Shown here one piece after another: positions 1-11,985 of a DNA stretch of 64,000 nt. The notes beneath the pieces were generated by a model. That model did no database searches and was not told the DNA's origin. It saw only the letters and a list, made by a program, of their open reading frames with translations. The first letter of the stretch is position 1. The number at the start of each line of letters is the position of its first letter. This DNA comes from Symbiodinium natans (taxonomy: Eukaryota; Sar; Dinophyceae; Suessiales; Symbiodiniaceae), in NCBI GenBank assembly GCA_905221605.1, contig CAJNDS010002241.1, positions 312,501 through 376,500 of the forward strand, read 5' to 3'. Both the position numbers and the translations under genes were made by a program.

Positions 1-17
1 GCCCCTAAACACATCCA

Positions 18-60
18 TATGCATCTCTCTCTCTCTCTCTATGTATATATATATATATAT
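18..60. repeat. (CT)n and (TA)n at the outer end of the palindrome
   Basis: CTCTCTCT followed by TATATATA. The TA run, followed by GGGTCTATTTAGCT, matches the inverse at 10895-10950. Confidence 0.7.
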
Positions 61-99
61 GAAAGAGCAGCCTTTCGGGTCTATTTAGCTCATTCCTTT

Positions 100-1330
100 T
101 TTTAATAAGTATTTAAACGATTTAAACGATTCAAACGATTTAAACGATTTAATTGAGGCCAATTAAATCGTTTAAATCGCCCAGGCCAATTAACTTATTT
201 AATTCAGGCGTCCGATTTAAGCGATTTAATTGGGTCCAATTAAATCGTGTAAATCGCCCAGGCCAATTAAATAATTTAATCGGCCTGGGCGATTTAAACG
301 ATTTAATTGGACTCAAATAAATCGTTTAAATCGCCCAGGTCAATTAAATTGTTTAATTCAGGCGTCCGATTTAAACGATTTAATTGGACCCAATTAAATC
401 GTTTAAGTCGCCCAGGCCAATTAAACTATTTAATTGGCCTGGGCGATTTAAACGATTTAATTGGTTGGTTTAGGGCTTGACTGGGTCTCCCCCCAATTAA
501 ATCGATTTAAACGATTTAAACGATTTAATCGATTTAAACGGTTTAATTGAGTCCAATTAAATCGTTTAAATCGCCCAGGCCAATTAAACTATTTAATTCA
601 GGCGTCCGATTTAAACGATTTAATTGGACCCAATTAAATCGTTTAAATCGCCCAGGCCAATTAAACTATTTAATTCAGGCGTCCGATTTAAACGATTTAA
701 TTGGTTGGTTTATGGCTTGACTGGGTCTCCCCCCAATTAAATCGATTTAAACGATTTAAACGATTTAATCGATTTAAACGATTTAATTGAGTCCAATTAC
801 ATCGTTTAAATCGCTCAGGCCAGTTAAACTATTTAATTCAGGCGTCCGATTTAAACGATTTAGTTGGACCCAATTAAATCGTTTAAATCGATTAAATCGT
901 TTAAATCGTTTAAATCGATTTAATTGGGGGGAAACCCAGTCAAGCCATAAACCAACCAATTAAATCGTTTAAATCGCCCAGGCCAATTAAACTATTTAAT
1001 TCAGGCGTCCGATTTAAACGATTTAATTGGACCCAATTAAATCGTTTAAATCGATTAAATCGTTTAAATCGTTTAAATCGATTTAATTGGGGGGGAAACC
1101 CAGTCAAGCCATAAACCAACCAATTAAATCGTTTTAATCGCCCAGACCAATTAAACTATTTAATTCAGGCGTCCGATTTAAACGATTTAATTGGACCCAA
1201 TTAAATCGTTTAAATCGCCCAGGCCAATTAAACTATTTAATTGGCCTGGGCGATTTAAACGATAAAAAATTGACCAATTAAATCGTTTAAATCGTTTAAA
1301 TCGTTTAAATCGTTTAAATCTATTTAATTG
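100..1330. repeat. AT-rich palindromic satellite (CGATTTAAACGATTTAATTGG)
   Basis: About 1.2 kb of units built from ATTTAAACGATTTAATTGG and its inverse, with the spacers CGCCCAGGCCAATTAA and CAGGCGTCC. Longer composite units with GACTGGGTCTCCCCCC occur in both orientations. Nearly every segment can pair with a neighbour. No gene. Confidence 0.85.
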
Positions 1331-1337
1331 TGGCGAG

Positions 1338-1760
1338 ACTCCCCCCCCCCCCCCCCCACCCCCTACCGCCACCCCCCCCACCCCTCCCCCCCTCCCCTCC
1401 CAACCCCCCCTCCCTCTACACCCCCCATGCCCCCCCTTCCCTCTTATCCTTGAAAACCTGGGTCTGGGCCAGATCAAGGTGGGGCTGGAGGGGCTGGAGG
1501 GGCTGGAGGGCTGGAAAGGCTGCTGGAGGGGCTGGAGGGGCTGGAGGGCTGGTTAGGGGCTGGGGCTGGAGGGGCTGGAGGGGCTGGAGGGCTGGAGGGC
1601 TGGAGGGGGAGGAGGGAGGAGGGAGGGAGGAGACCCGCCAACCTTTCCCCTTCCCCCCCTACACCAACCCACGCGCCCCCTTCCCACAAAAAAACAACAT
1701 TCACAATACTACTCGCACCTAATCCATCCTACCCCTCCTCTCACACCCTTTCACTCCAAG
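1338..1760. repeat. C-rich tract and GGGGCTGGA tandem repeat
   Basis: Poly-C/ACCCC, then about 15 units of GGGGCTGGAG, then TTCCCACAAAAA and CTCGCACCTAATCCATCCTA. The last part pairs with 10440-10560. Apparent ORFs are low complexity. Confidence 0.7.
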
Positions 1761-1769
1761 CTATAAACC

Positions 1770-2030
1770 TGAAGTTATCATAACTATGATAACCTCAGCT
1801 GCCCCATCATGAGTTATCATAATTATGATAACTTTAACTTCCCCATCATAAGTTATCATAATTATGATAACTTCAACTTCCCGATTTGAATTATCATAAT
1901 TATGATAACTTTAAGTTCTTAATCTCAGAGTATGATAATTATGATAAGTAACTTTTCATAATTATGATAAGTTATCATAATTATGATAAGTTATCATAAG
2001 TTATCATAATTATGATAAGGTATCATATAG
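1770..2030. repeat. TTATCATAATTATGATAA palindrome array, left arm
   Basis: Repeated 16-bp palindromes ATCATAATTATGAT separated by AACTTCAACTTCCCC and similar. The block matches the reverse complement of 10190-10475 almost base for base, including CTTAATCTCAG. Confidence 0.85.
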
Positions 2031-2770
2031 GGCGTCCGCCTATTGCGGTTCCCCTTATTTTTTTATAGGTTACATAAATGTTGAGCAAATGTCCTTCAAA
2101 ATAGAAACAAAAAGGATAATTCAAGTTTTGCTTATCGGGGGATGGTTGTTTGAGATATCTTAGGTAAGGTAGAGTTTTCCGGATGGGTTTTGTTTTGCTT
2201 ATTGGGGCGTGATGGGGTTACCGTCATTGTCTTATAGGTTTATTTACATGCATATAAATCAAACTCTGAACGCTAGTTATAACCGCAGCAAAAAGTTATA
2301 ACCTTGTCATACACATATATCCTACTTGCTGGGATTCAACATGTAAGCAAACTATATCGTTAAATGATGGAATTCAGGTTTTGCTTATCGGGGGATGGTT
2401 GCTTGAGATATCTTAGCTAAGGTAAAGTCTTTGGGACAGATGTTTTGTTTCGCTTATTGGGGTGTGATGGGCTTCCCCTTATTCTTATGGGTTTACATAA
2501 GTGTATAAAAATCAAACCCCAACCCATAGTTATAAGCACAGCAATAAGTTATAACCTTGTCATATAGATATTTCCGCAGAGCTCGTCAAATCCGATCATG
2601 ATGTAGGCACCCCAACCCTATAGGGTTAAGGTTGACAGGTTTAGGGTTTAAGATTGAAGCATTTTAACCTAAGCCGGCAATTCAACCTAAACCCTAACCT
2701 TTAAACCCTATAGAGTTAGGGTTTAAGGAGCTAGGGTTTAAGGCGCAATCCCATATAGCATACATACACT
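2030..2770. repeat. Spacer with TTTTGCTTATCGGGG direct repeats and telomere-like piece
   Basis: Two copies of a unit of about 270 bp, with TTTTGCTTATCGGGGGATGG and AAGTTATAACCTTGTCATA. At 2610-2745 lie degenerate TTTAGGG/CCCTAAA. Inverse relatives of the GATAAGCAA motif are at 9735-9870. No gene. Confidence 0.6.
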
Positions 2771-3535
2771 TATGAGCAGAAAAGACACGGGGGACACTGC
2801 TTGCGATTCAGAATATTCGGAGCAGAAAAGACACAGGGGACACTGACATTTTTTCTCCGAATATGTGTCACCAGAGTTCTGCTAGCACCAAAGAAATGAC
2901 ATTTTTTCCGCAGAATATGTGTCAGTAGAGCTGTGCGAACACAAAAAGCATGACACATTTTCCGCGGAATATGAGTCAGTAGAGCCGTGCTAACACAAAA
3001 AAGCATGACACATTTTCCGCGGAATATGTGTCACCAGAATTCTGTTAGCACCAAAACACAACATTTTTTTCGCAGAATATGTGTCAGTAGAGCTCTGCTA
3101 ACACAAAAAACATGACACATTTTTCGCGGAATATGTGTCAGCAGAGCCGCGCTAACACAAAAAAGCATGACACATTTTTCGCGGAATATGTGTCACCAGA
3201 GTTCTGTTAGCGCCAGAAACATGACACTTTGTTTCCGCAGAATATGTGTCAGTAGAGCTGTGCTAACACAAAAAACATGACACATTTTCCGCGGAATATG
3301 TGTCGGTAGAGCCGTGCTAACACAAAAAAAACATGACACATTTTCCGCAGAATATGTGTCACCAAAGTTCTGCTAGCTCCAAAAACATGATAGCTTTTCC
3401 GCAGAATAAGTGTCAGTAGAGCTGTGCTAACACAAAAAACATGACACGTTTTCCGCGGAATATGTGTCAGTAGAGCCGTGCTAACACAAACAAGCATGAC
3501 ACATTTTCCTCGGAATATGTGTCACCAGAGTTCTG
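2770..3535. repeat. TTCCGCGGAA satellite, left arm
   Basis: About 13 tandem units of 55-60 bp: GACACATTTTCCGCGGAATA, TGTGTCAGTAGAGC, GTGCTAACACAAAA. The core is a perfect palindrome. A short forward block recurs at 8680-8895 and the inverse array runs from 8895 to 9715. Confidence 0.85.
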
Positions 3536-3599
3536 TTACGGTGACGTTTTTTAAATAAGTGGAGGGCGGCCAACCTGCCACGGCAAGAGAGGTAGTATA

Positions 3600-3770
3600 A
3601 AAGACCAGTTTAAATCCGCATGTTTTCGTATTTGCCACCCCTCCACCTCCCCACCTCCACACCACCCCTCCACCCCTCCTCTCCACCTCCACCCCTCCCC
3701 CCCTACCCACCCCTCCACCCCTCCACCCCCCGTTCCACCCGCACGGCGGAGGGGAGCCCCTCCGGGTGAG
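3600..3770. repeat. CACCCCTCC tract
   Basis: Pyrimidine-rich repeat; its complement lies at 8520-8660. No gene. Confidence 0.6.
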
Positions 3771-3779
3771 ATTAAAGGA

Positions 3780-4190
3780 TCACAACCAGTTGGAGGATAA
3801 CAAAACCAAGAAAGTGGTTATTACAACTGAGGAGGCTTGAGAACGCGGATAGCGCAACTAGTCTTGCGTGTTGGTGGATATCGCAACCGTGTCAGTTTTG
3901 ATGCAGAAGTTACGAATTCTAACTCAATTGTTAAGTTTCCCACATATTTGAACAACAAGTATAGAAATTGTGAGAAGAGGCCACGCAATGGCTTAAATCC
4001 AACAATCGTTTTATTCTTAAACCCTTGACATTTAATATGGGAACTACCATTGTGTAATTGAAAACATAAATTATCATTGAGGATATCTTCGGGACTAAAA
4101 GTTTCCCGTGTATGTACATAGCAGAGATGCTTTAGTTACACATACTTTAAACTTATATTTAATCAAATAATTTGAAGCTGTATGAAATGT
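3780..4190. other. AT-rich spacer beside the viral relic
   Basis: Same AT-rich composition as the relic. Short open frames on both strands (3837-4028, 3931-4119) have no recognisable content. Confidence 0.4.
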
Positions 4191-4194
4191 CTTG

Positions 4195-4950
4195 ACTATT
4201 GTTCTTCTTCTTACCTTTCACCTCCTTAGCTGCTTCTTCTACTTCATTTATTCTCAACGAGCTTTCTTATCTCTTCGTAAGCATGTTGTTTGACTTTCTT
4301 CTCTTCTTCGGTTTCTCTATTTGTTCGTATGTTGTTGCTTTCTTATGAAGCATTATGAATATCAGATCTTTGAATTAAACTGTTGTAAAAATCTCTTCTT
4401 CGGTTATAGGTAGATTTCCTGCTTTGTCTTTAGCATTGCCTACATCTTCATAAGAATGATTTTGTAGATGGTCTAATGTTGATTCGTTTGATGTTATACT
4501 TCCTTTATCAAACATACTAACGGGGTCTCCTGCTTTTCGTATTCTTAAATTTTGTCCAGGTGTCTTCTGGTCGTTGTCCTGATACAAAAGTAGAACGATA
4601 ACTACGACTTCTGCAATACATTACGATAATCGTTGTTTGATTGTTGTCCCGATGCTGAACCGAAACTATGACTTATAATATCAGTAATTCCAGTAGTTTT
4701 TAACCATCTATTTCAATATAACCGTCTTGAATGAACTTATCTACATCTTTGTAACCCTGACTATAATCACGTCTACCGCTTTTAGTCCCAGCAACGTATA
4801 AAATAGAACCATTTTGATGAGCCCCGTCAGGATTCTCATACGCTATTTATAGTCCTTGCGTGTCCCTTGAGCATGTCTCTGTCCCCGCTAGTTCGTCTCT
4901 AACTTCAATATGTAGTCTGCTTCTTGTGTTAGCTGCTTTATATAAACCCC
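4195..4950 (-). pseudogene. Relic of a viral lipase (class 3)-like hydrolase
   Basis: Read on the minus strand with several frame changes and stops. In order: YENPDGAHQNGSILYVAGTK, then SHSFGSASG (the H-S-x-G nucleophile elbow), then LRIRKAGDPVSMFDKGS and HSYEDVG (acid and histidine regions of alpha/beta hydrolases of the class 3 lipase type), then a charged tail (EEEKKVKQHAYEEIRKLVEN). The longest open piece is 4375-4587. The DNA is AT-rich, unlike the surroundings. Lipase-like genes of this type occur in some small and large DNA viruses of protists. A second relic lies at 30155-30609. Broken, so not functional. Confidence 0.55.
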
Positions 4951-5061
4951 TTCACTTCTTTTTTATGTTTATGCATTATAAGTTATAAAAAGGTTTATAA
5001 CCGTTTTCTCTAATTAATGAATAATGTTGAAGTTCAAGAAGGTGGATATTGATAGCTATTG

Positions 5062-5176
5062 CTAGGAACGGGAGTATGCCCCTTTTTCCTTTTTTTTTTG
5101 GTTGGGGTTTCCATATAATCCTCTTAAAACCAAAAAAAGGGCACCCTTTGTATTCCTAGGTTACTCCCGGGTCTAG
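5062..5176 (-). mobile_element. Introner H inside the giant palindrome
   Basis: Minus-strand copy: CTAGACCCGGGAGTAACCTA to the left end, with AAAGGGTGCCCTTTTTTTGG and ATTATATGGAAACCCC. It lies between the viral relic and the palindrome core and has no counterpart in the other arm. Confidence 0.65.
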
Positions 5177-5384
5177 ATTATAGAGTGGATGACAGAGATG
5201 TGCAAACCGCACAAAACCAAATCCACAAGCGGCTTCTGTTGTTTGAAACTAGACGTAATGGATGACAAGTTGTAGCTTCAGACATGGCAAGACAAGAAAG
5301 GATCGTAAATACCGGTGTGCTTTCATGTCAACTACAGGTGTAAGTAGCACAGGTGCAGAACGGCAAGCAAGAAAAGGACACGCG

Positions 5385-5450
5385 TGGATCATGGGGGGGT
5401 GACCATATGTATATATATATATATGGACACACCCCCCCCCATGACCCACC
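5385..5450. repeat. Palindrome with CCCCCC and (TA)n centre
   Basis: GATCATGGGGGGGTGACCAT, then TA repeats, then GGACACACCCCCCCCCATGA. A half-copy GGTGGGTCATGGGGGGG lies at 8073-8095 and another at 13890-13910. Confidence 0.6.
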
Positions 5451-5589
5451 CAGATCTGTTTCCCTCGTAAATACCGTTAAAAACCCGCTCGTGCCCTATG
5501 CCATTTTTTGCTACTCTCAGTGGCTGTCTCTCGACAAAACAGACCCCACACGGCCCACAAGACTGGACGCCGAGACGCGCGAGACCAAA

Positions 5590-6840
5590 AAACCAAAAAA
5601 ACCATCTTTTTTAGAGAATGGGGAGGGGATGTTGAAAAAGATGGTTTTTTTGGTTTTGCCTCGTAAAAAGATGGTTTTTCATAGAAAAACCAACTTTTCC
5701 CACGAAAAAAGATTGTTTTGGTCTGGACTGCCTCGGGAAAACCATCTTTTTGCGAGGTAAAAGTTGGTTTTTGGCTCCAAAACCATCTTTTACGAGGCAA
5801 AACCAAAAAACCAAAAAACCATCTTTTTTAGAGAATGGGGAGGGGATGTTGAAAAAGATGGTTTTTTTGGTTTCGCCTCGTAAAAAGATGGTTTTTCATA
5901 GGAAAACCAACTTTTCCCACGTAAAAAGATGGTTTTGGTCCGGACTGCCTCAGGAAAACCATCTTTTTGCGAGGTAAAAGTTGGTTTTTGGCTCCAAAAC
6001 CATCTTTTACGAGGCAAAACCAAAAAACCAAAAAAACCATCTTTTTTAGAGAATGGGGAGGGGATGTTGAAAAAGATGTTTTTTTTGGTTTCGCCTCGTA
6101 AAAAGATGGTTTTTCATAGGAAACCAACTTTTCCCACGTCAAAAGATGGTTTTGGTCTGGTCTGCCTCTGGAAAACCATCTTTTTACGAGGGAAAAGTTT
6201 GTTTTTGGCTCCAAAACCATCTTTTTACGCGGTAAAAGTTGGTTTTTGTGTCCAAAACCATCTTTTTACGTGGGAAAAGTTGGTTTTGCTATGGAAAACC
6301 ATCTTTTTACGAGGCAAAACCAAAAAAACACTCTTTTTCAAAATCCCCTCCCCATTCTCTAAAAAAGATGGTGTTTTTGGTTTTTTGGTTTTGCCTCGTA
6401 AAAGATGGTTTTGGAGCCAAAAACCAACTTTTACCTCGCAAAAAGATGGTTTTCCTGAGGCAGTCCAGACCAAAACAATCTTTTTACGTGGGAAAAGTTG
6501 GTTTTCCTATGAAAAACCATCTTTTTACGAGGCGAAACCAAAAAAAACATCTTTTTCAACATCCCCTCCCCATTCTCTAAAAAAGATGGTTTTTTGGTTT
6601 TTTGGTTTTGCCTCGTAAAAGATGGTTTTGGAGCCAAAAACCAACTTTTACCTCGCAAAAAGATGGTTTTGGCGTGGTGTTCTTAAGGAAAACCATCTTT
6701 TTGCGAGGGAAAAATTGGTTTTCCTATGAAAAACCATCTTTTTACGAGGCGAAACCAAAAAAACCATCTTTTTCAACATCCCCTCCCCATTCTCTAAAAA
6801 AGATGGTTTTTTTGGTTTTTTGGTTTTGCCTCGTACCTCT
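5590..6840. repeat. Palindrome core: AAAGATGGTTTT array
   Basis: Units such as GTAAAAAGATGGTTTTTCAT and GAGAATGGGGAGGGGATGTT run forward to about 6300 and inverted afterwards. All frames are open over long stretches only because the repeat lacks stops. This is the centre of the giant palindrome. Confidence 0.85.
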
Positions 6841-6949
6841 CTCGGGCCAGAACCGTTCAGCTCTACATGTAGCTATGCTTGGAGGCTCGTTGGTTTTGGT
6901 CAGTCTTATATTAATCTCAGCAATAGCATTCCTATTCCTATTAATGTAA

Positions 6950-8040
6950 AAGGGTTCCTAACCATCTTTATAGGACTTCTTTTCATTTTACTTATATTCT
7001 TATGAACTTTCAGAGGGTTCTTATTCAACATCAGAGGATTCCTAATACTTTTCAATAGGGTTCTTATGCATTTCATCAAGGTTCTTAATCATTTTCAAGT
7101 GGCTCTTTTAATTCCAACAGGGTTCCTCTGAAATTAAAAACCTTTTTAAGATTCATATTGGTGCCTATTCATTTTAGTGAGTCTCCAAGTAATTTTCCTA
7201 TGAATTTCACAGGGTTCTTATTCAATGTAGAAGGATTCCTAATACGTTTTTGTAAACAAGGTTCTTATGAATTTCAACAAGGTTCTCAATCATTTTAAAG
7301 TGGCTTCTTTTAGTTTCAATAGGGGTCCATCTGAAAATGAAAAGGGCTCATACTTCTTTTTAGGATTCCTATTGGTTCCTATTCATGTTTGCAAAGTAAT
7401 TGGAATGGTTTTTTTCTGGAGATTTGAATAGCATTCCTGTCCCATTAATTCTAATAGGAATCACATGAATTCTAACAGGAAGCCTAGAAATCCGAACCGC
7501 ATTTATTTTATAGGATTCATATTGGTTCCTATTAATTTAGTAGGGTTTCTCTTCACTTTCAAAGGATTCCAATAGGGTTCTTATGATTTTTAGTGGTGTT
7601 GCTTATAAATTCTACTTGATGGTAGGACCCTCTTCATTTCAAAGATTCCTCTTAATTTGTAAAAGGGTTCTTATGAATTTTAGTGGGGTTCCTCATAAAT
7701 TGAATAGGATTCTAATTCATCATAACAAGATTAAGAGAAATATTAATAGGATTCCTATTTAGATTTAATGGAATTCCCACATTCCCGTGAATTCAAAAAG
7801 GGTCCCTTTTCATTTTCACAGGCTCCCTACTATTCTTCATGGGGGCCCTATTGTTTTTCTACATTTTACTAGCATTCCCATGACGTTTGATAGGGAGTTC
7901 CTCTGACTCAAATATGATTCCAAGTCATTATTCCTATTGATTCAATAAAGAGTCTTATTAATCTTAATAGGGTTCGTATGAATTTCATAGGGTTTTCGTT
8001 CAATTAAGAGGGTTCTTATTAAATTCATAGCTATGACTAA
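6950..8040. repeat. Degenerate GGGTTCTTATGAATTTCA repeats
   Basis: About 1.1 kb of diverged short units (TAGGGTTCCTAT, GAATTTCATAGGGTTCTTAT). No coding frame. Found only in the right arm. Confidence 0.6.
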
Positions 8041-8499
8041 GTATGGATTTCTTACTCCGACACGGCCTCACGGTGGGTCATGGGGGGGGGGGTGTGAGCA
8101 AATATGCACCGTTTAACTATGAAACCCTAAACCCTCAACCCTATATAACCCCTAAACCCTAAACCCTAGACCCTGAACCCGAAGTAGGTCTAGGTGAAAA
8201 CAAGGGCCGGTACCCATCTTGTGGCTAGCGCCCTCTTGTGGCATCAAGCGCTCTCTGCAAAATATGCAGCCATGCCGCTGGTCGCTTGGGGTTTTAGGGT
8301 TAAGGGTTTAGAGTTAGATGAGAGATATCGCAACTGAATGTGTGTTCAAGATTGTTTGGTGTTCTGTTAGCGCCCCAACTCTGGTTTGGAATTTTGGTAA
8401 TTTGTAACCTTAATAAGCGGTTGCGATATCACGGTTTGTGGATTGCCTTCAAACCACCAGGAGTTGTGACATCCTGCTTCTTGGTGGTGTTAACACCCT

Positions 8500-8660
8500 C
8501 TTCGTTGTGGTGTCCCGCGCATGCGTGGGGGGGTGGGGGGGTGGGGGGAGGTGGGGAGTGGGGAGGGGTGGAGGGGTGGGGTTGGAGGAGTGGAGGCGTG
8601 GAGGGGTGGTGGGTGGAGGGGGGGTGGAGGGGGGTGGAGGGGGGTGGAGGGGTGGAGTTT
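8500..8660. repeat. GTGGAGGGG tract, right arm
   Basis: Purine-rich complement of the left-arm pyrimidine tract at 3600-3770. Confidence 0.6.
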
Positions 8661-8674
8661 CCGGATGTTTAAAA

Positions 8675-9715
8675 TGCTGGTGACACATTTTTCGCGGAAT
8701 ATGTTGAATATGTGTCGCCAGAATTCTGTTAGCGCCAAAACCATGACATTTTTGTCCGCAGAATATGTGTCAGTAGAGCTCTGCTAACACAAAAAACATG
8801 ACACGTTTTCCGCGGAATATGTGTCAGTAGAGCCGTGCTAACACAAAAAAGCATGACACATTTTTCGCGGAATATGTCTCACCAGAGTTCTGTGTTAGCG
8901 CAGCTCTACTGACACATATTCTGCGGAAAAAATGTCATGTTTCTGGTGCTAAGAGAACTCTGGTGACACATATTCCGCGAAAAATGTGTCATGCTTTTTT
9001 GTGTTAGCACGGCTCTACTGACACATGTTCCGCGGAAAACGTGTCATGTTTTTTGTGTTAGCACAGCTCTACTGACACATATTCTGCGGAAAAACTGTCA
9101 TGTTTTTGGTGCTAGCAGAACTCTGGTGACACATACTCTGCGGAACATGTGTCATGTTTTTTTGTGTTAGCGCGGCTCTACTGACACATATTCCGCGGAA
9201 AATGTGTCATGTTTTTTGGATTAGCACAGCTCTAATGACGCATTTCCTGCGGAAAAAATGTCATGTTTCTGGTGCTAAGAGAACTCTGGTGAGACATATT
9301 CCGCGAAAAATGTGTCATGCTTTTTTGTGTTAGCACGGCTCTACTGACCCATATTCCACGAAAAATGCGTCATGTTTTTTGTGTTAGCAGAGCTCTACTG
9401 ACACATATTCTGCGAAAGAAATGTTATGTTTTTGGTCCTTGGTGCTAGCAGAACTCTGGTGACAGATATTCCGCGGAAAATGTGTCATGCTTTTTTGTGT
9501 TAGCACGGCTCTACTGACACATATTCCGCGGAAAATGTGTCATGTTTTTTGTGTTAGCACAGCTCTAATGACACGTTTTCTGCGGAAAAAAAGTGTCATG
9601 TTTCTGGTGCTAACAGAACTCTGGTGAGACATATTCCGCGAAAAATGTGTCATGCTTTTTTTGTGTTAGCGCGGCTCCACTGACACATATTCCGCGGGAA
9701 AATTGTCATGTTTTT
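8675..9715. repeat. TTCCGCGGAA satellite, right arm with turn at 8895
   Basis: Forward units up to about 8895, then inverted units to 9715. The turn itself is a local palindrome. Units are 80-95 percent alike by eye. Confidence 0.85.
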
Positions 9716-10185
9716 GGTGAATTTACGAACACTTACCCCCCGATAAGCAAGACTTGGAACCACTCCGCGTTCTCAGCCTGTAAGAGTTTAAGGGGGTTTC
9801 AAATTCAGGGATACTTATATTTGCTCCTTGAAACTTACGAACACTTACCCCCCGATAAGCAAGACTTGGAACCTGCAGACAACAACAAACAGGTCTGTCG
9901 CAAAACCCCGACCATGAATACATACCCCCTGTAGCGGGGTATGTCGTATGTAGGCCGCGGCCCCGTTACAAGCAGTTAATATTGGCACGCGGCCACTTTT
10001 TTCTTTCTCAACTATCTCAAAGGGCGCAATGTATAGATCGCAAGCATAATTTCATTGTGTCCTGACGCATCATAGTGTACCAAAGTCTCTGTATCGTAAG
10101 CATTGTTCTCTTTGCGCTTTAGTACAGTTTTATGTACTAAGGTCTTTAAGCCGTAAGCACTTTTAACTGGAAAGGGCGAGGAGGA
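9716..10185. repeat. Spacer with CCCCGATAAGCAAGACTTGG repeats
   Basis: Two direct copies of a unit of about 110 bp containing GAACACTTACCCCCCGATAA. A minus-strand open frame at 10012-10215 holds two diverged copies of a 69-bp repeat; I do not call it a gene. Confidence 0.5.
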
Positions 10186-10189
10186 TAAC

Positions 10190-10475
10190 TTGTGATAACT
10201 ATCACAATTTATCATAATTATGATACCTTATCGTAATTATGATGACTTATGATAACTTATCATAATTATGATAACTTATGATAATTATGAAAAGTTGCTT
10301 ATCATAATCATCATACCCTGAGATTAAGAACTTAAAGTTTTTCATAGTTATGATAATTTTGATCGGGAAGTTAAAGTTATCATAATTATGATAACTTATG
10401 ATGGGGAAGTTGAAGTTATTATAGTTATGATAACTTCAGGTTGGTAGTTTGGAGTGAAGGGGTGTGAGAGGAGGG
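10190..10475. repeat. TTATCATAATTATGATAA array, right arm
   Basis: Reverse complement of 1735-2030, continuing into CACCCCTTCACTCCAAACTA as in the left arm. Confidence 0.85.
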
Positions 10476-10849
10476 GTAGGAGGGGTTAGGTGCGAGTGGT
10501 GTGGGTGGAGTAAATTGTGGGAAGGGGTCGTGTTGAGGGTGATGGGGTAGGGGGTTGGAGTAGGGGGGGAAGGGGGCAGGCTGCAGATGGGACGTAGGGG
10601 GCTTACAGATGTGCTTAACTTAAACGTGCAGGGTAATTTCACAGCACGTACGAATGCCAGAGTCTTTCTGAAGCCGCAGCCAAACAGCGACTTTTTCGCG
10701 CAGGCTGAAAAAAGAACACGCATACACAGATAGCAAAGAGAAGCAAATGAAATAATAATAATCAGAAATTCGCAGTTCGTAATGGCGTGCGGCTAGGCCT
10801 AGAATCGCTGGGCATGAGATTTGTGTGCCATATGTAGGTGTAAATATGT

Positions 10850-10960
10850 GTTTTTGTATTACGATATTTATATTCGCTCCTTTAAAGCAATAAGAAAAAC
10901 CCAAAGCTAAATAGACCCTAAAGGCGGCGGGCTCATATATATATATATATGTAGATGTAG
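10850..10960. repeat. Outer right end of the palindrome
   Basis: AGCTAAATAGACCCTAAAGG then ATATATATATAT, the inverse of 48-95. To its right the telomeric mosaic begins. Confidence 0.7.
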
Positions 10961-11246
10961 CCCGTAGAAGCAATGTAGTAGCCATGCTTCCCAACTGCCC
11001 TACCCTCAAGCTCCAAGCCCCTCAGCCCCAACCCCGAAATCTGGAAAGCCAAAAGCACCAACCCCTGAACCCCAAAAACCTTCAGACCCTAAAAGCTCTG
11101 AAGCCCCAAAGCCCGGTACTAATCCCCAAGACCTTCAACCCCCAGAAGCCTGGAAAAATAACACATTACCCCCAAACCCTATATGGTCAGTTCAATTTTT
11201 ATGTTCCCTTTCTTAGTGCCCTTTTCGGTTTGAAGGAGAACCTGAA

Positions 11247-11277
<31 letters not shown>

Positions 11278-11393
11278 AAAGCGGAATAAGGGCACAACTC
11301 TGGGTCCAACCTAAACCCTAAACCCTAAACCCTAAACCCTAGACCCTAGACCCTAGACCCTAAACCCTAAACCCTAACCCTAAAACCCTAAAC

Positions 11394-11464
11394 CTATGTA
11401 AATGATTCAAGAATCTCGGTGTCGTCCGATTGCCGCACCTGCACGCAGGCTTCGAAGGTAGAGT
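11394..11464 (-). CDS. Possible terminal exon
   Basis: Follows CTAAACCAAG|AC and reads STFEACVQVRQSDDTEILES, then a stop just before CCCTAAA units. The acceptor is the same AAACCAAG as in ankyrin intron 5. No family. Confidence 0.35.
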
Positions 11465-11702
11465 CTTGGTTTAGGGTTGAGGGTTTAGGGTTTAGGGTAT
11501 AGGGTTTAGGGCGTAGGGTTTATAGGGTTTAAGGATTAGGGTTTCGGGTTTAGGGTGTAGGGCTTATAGGATTTAGGGTGTAGGGCGTTTATATAGGGTG
11601 TTGGGTTTCTAGGGTGTCGGGTTTATAGGGTACAGGGTTTAGGGTGTAGAGTTTGGTTTTGGGGTTTGCCTAGCGGAACTCAGTTGTGACGCAGGGACAC
11701 AG

Positions 11703-11775
11703 GTACCCTAAACCCTAAACCCTAAACCCTAAACCCTAAACCCTAAACCCTAAACCCTAAACCCTAAACCCTAAA
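11703..11775. repeat. C-strand telomeric array
   Basis: About ten perfect CCCTAAA units. Confidence 0.9.
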
Positions 11776-11985
11776 TAAAGTCCCTTCAAGGTTCTAAAGT
11801 CCACGGATTGCAGGTCATTGGGTTTAGGGTTTCGGGTTTAGGCGATTGGGTTTAGGGTTTAGGGGCGCAGTAGAAAGAACCCACAGCGCCCAAGCCTCCA
11901 AACCCTGTGCCCATTTGCAAGCCTAGACCCAAAAAACCCGCATCATGCATTCCTGGAATCCGCAATTCGCGAAGGGTTTAGAATC

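Noticed and set aside
1187-1722. Open frames over the C-rich tract
   Set aside because: Low complexity; both strands are open for the same reason.
5353-6949. Several overlapping open frames of up to 229 codons on both strands
   Set aside because: They read the AAAGATGGTTTT repeat, which lacks stops in most frames; the same peptides recur on both strands.
10012-10215. Minus-strand frame of 67 codons
   Set aside because: Consists mainly of two copies of a 69-bp repeat in the palindrome arm; nothing else supports a gene.
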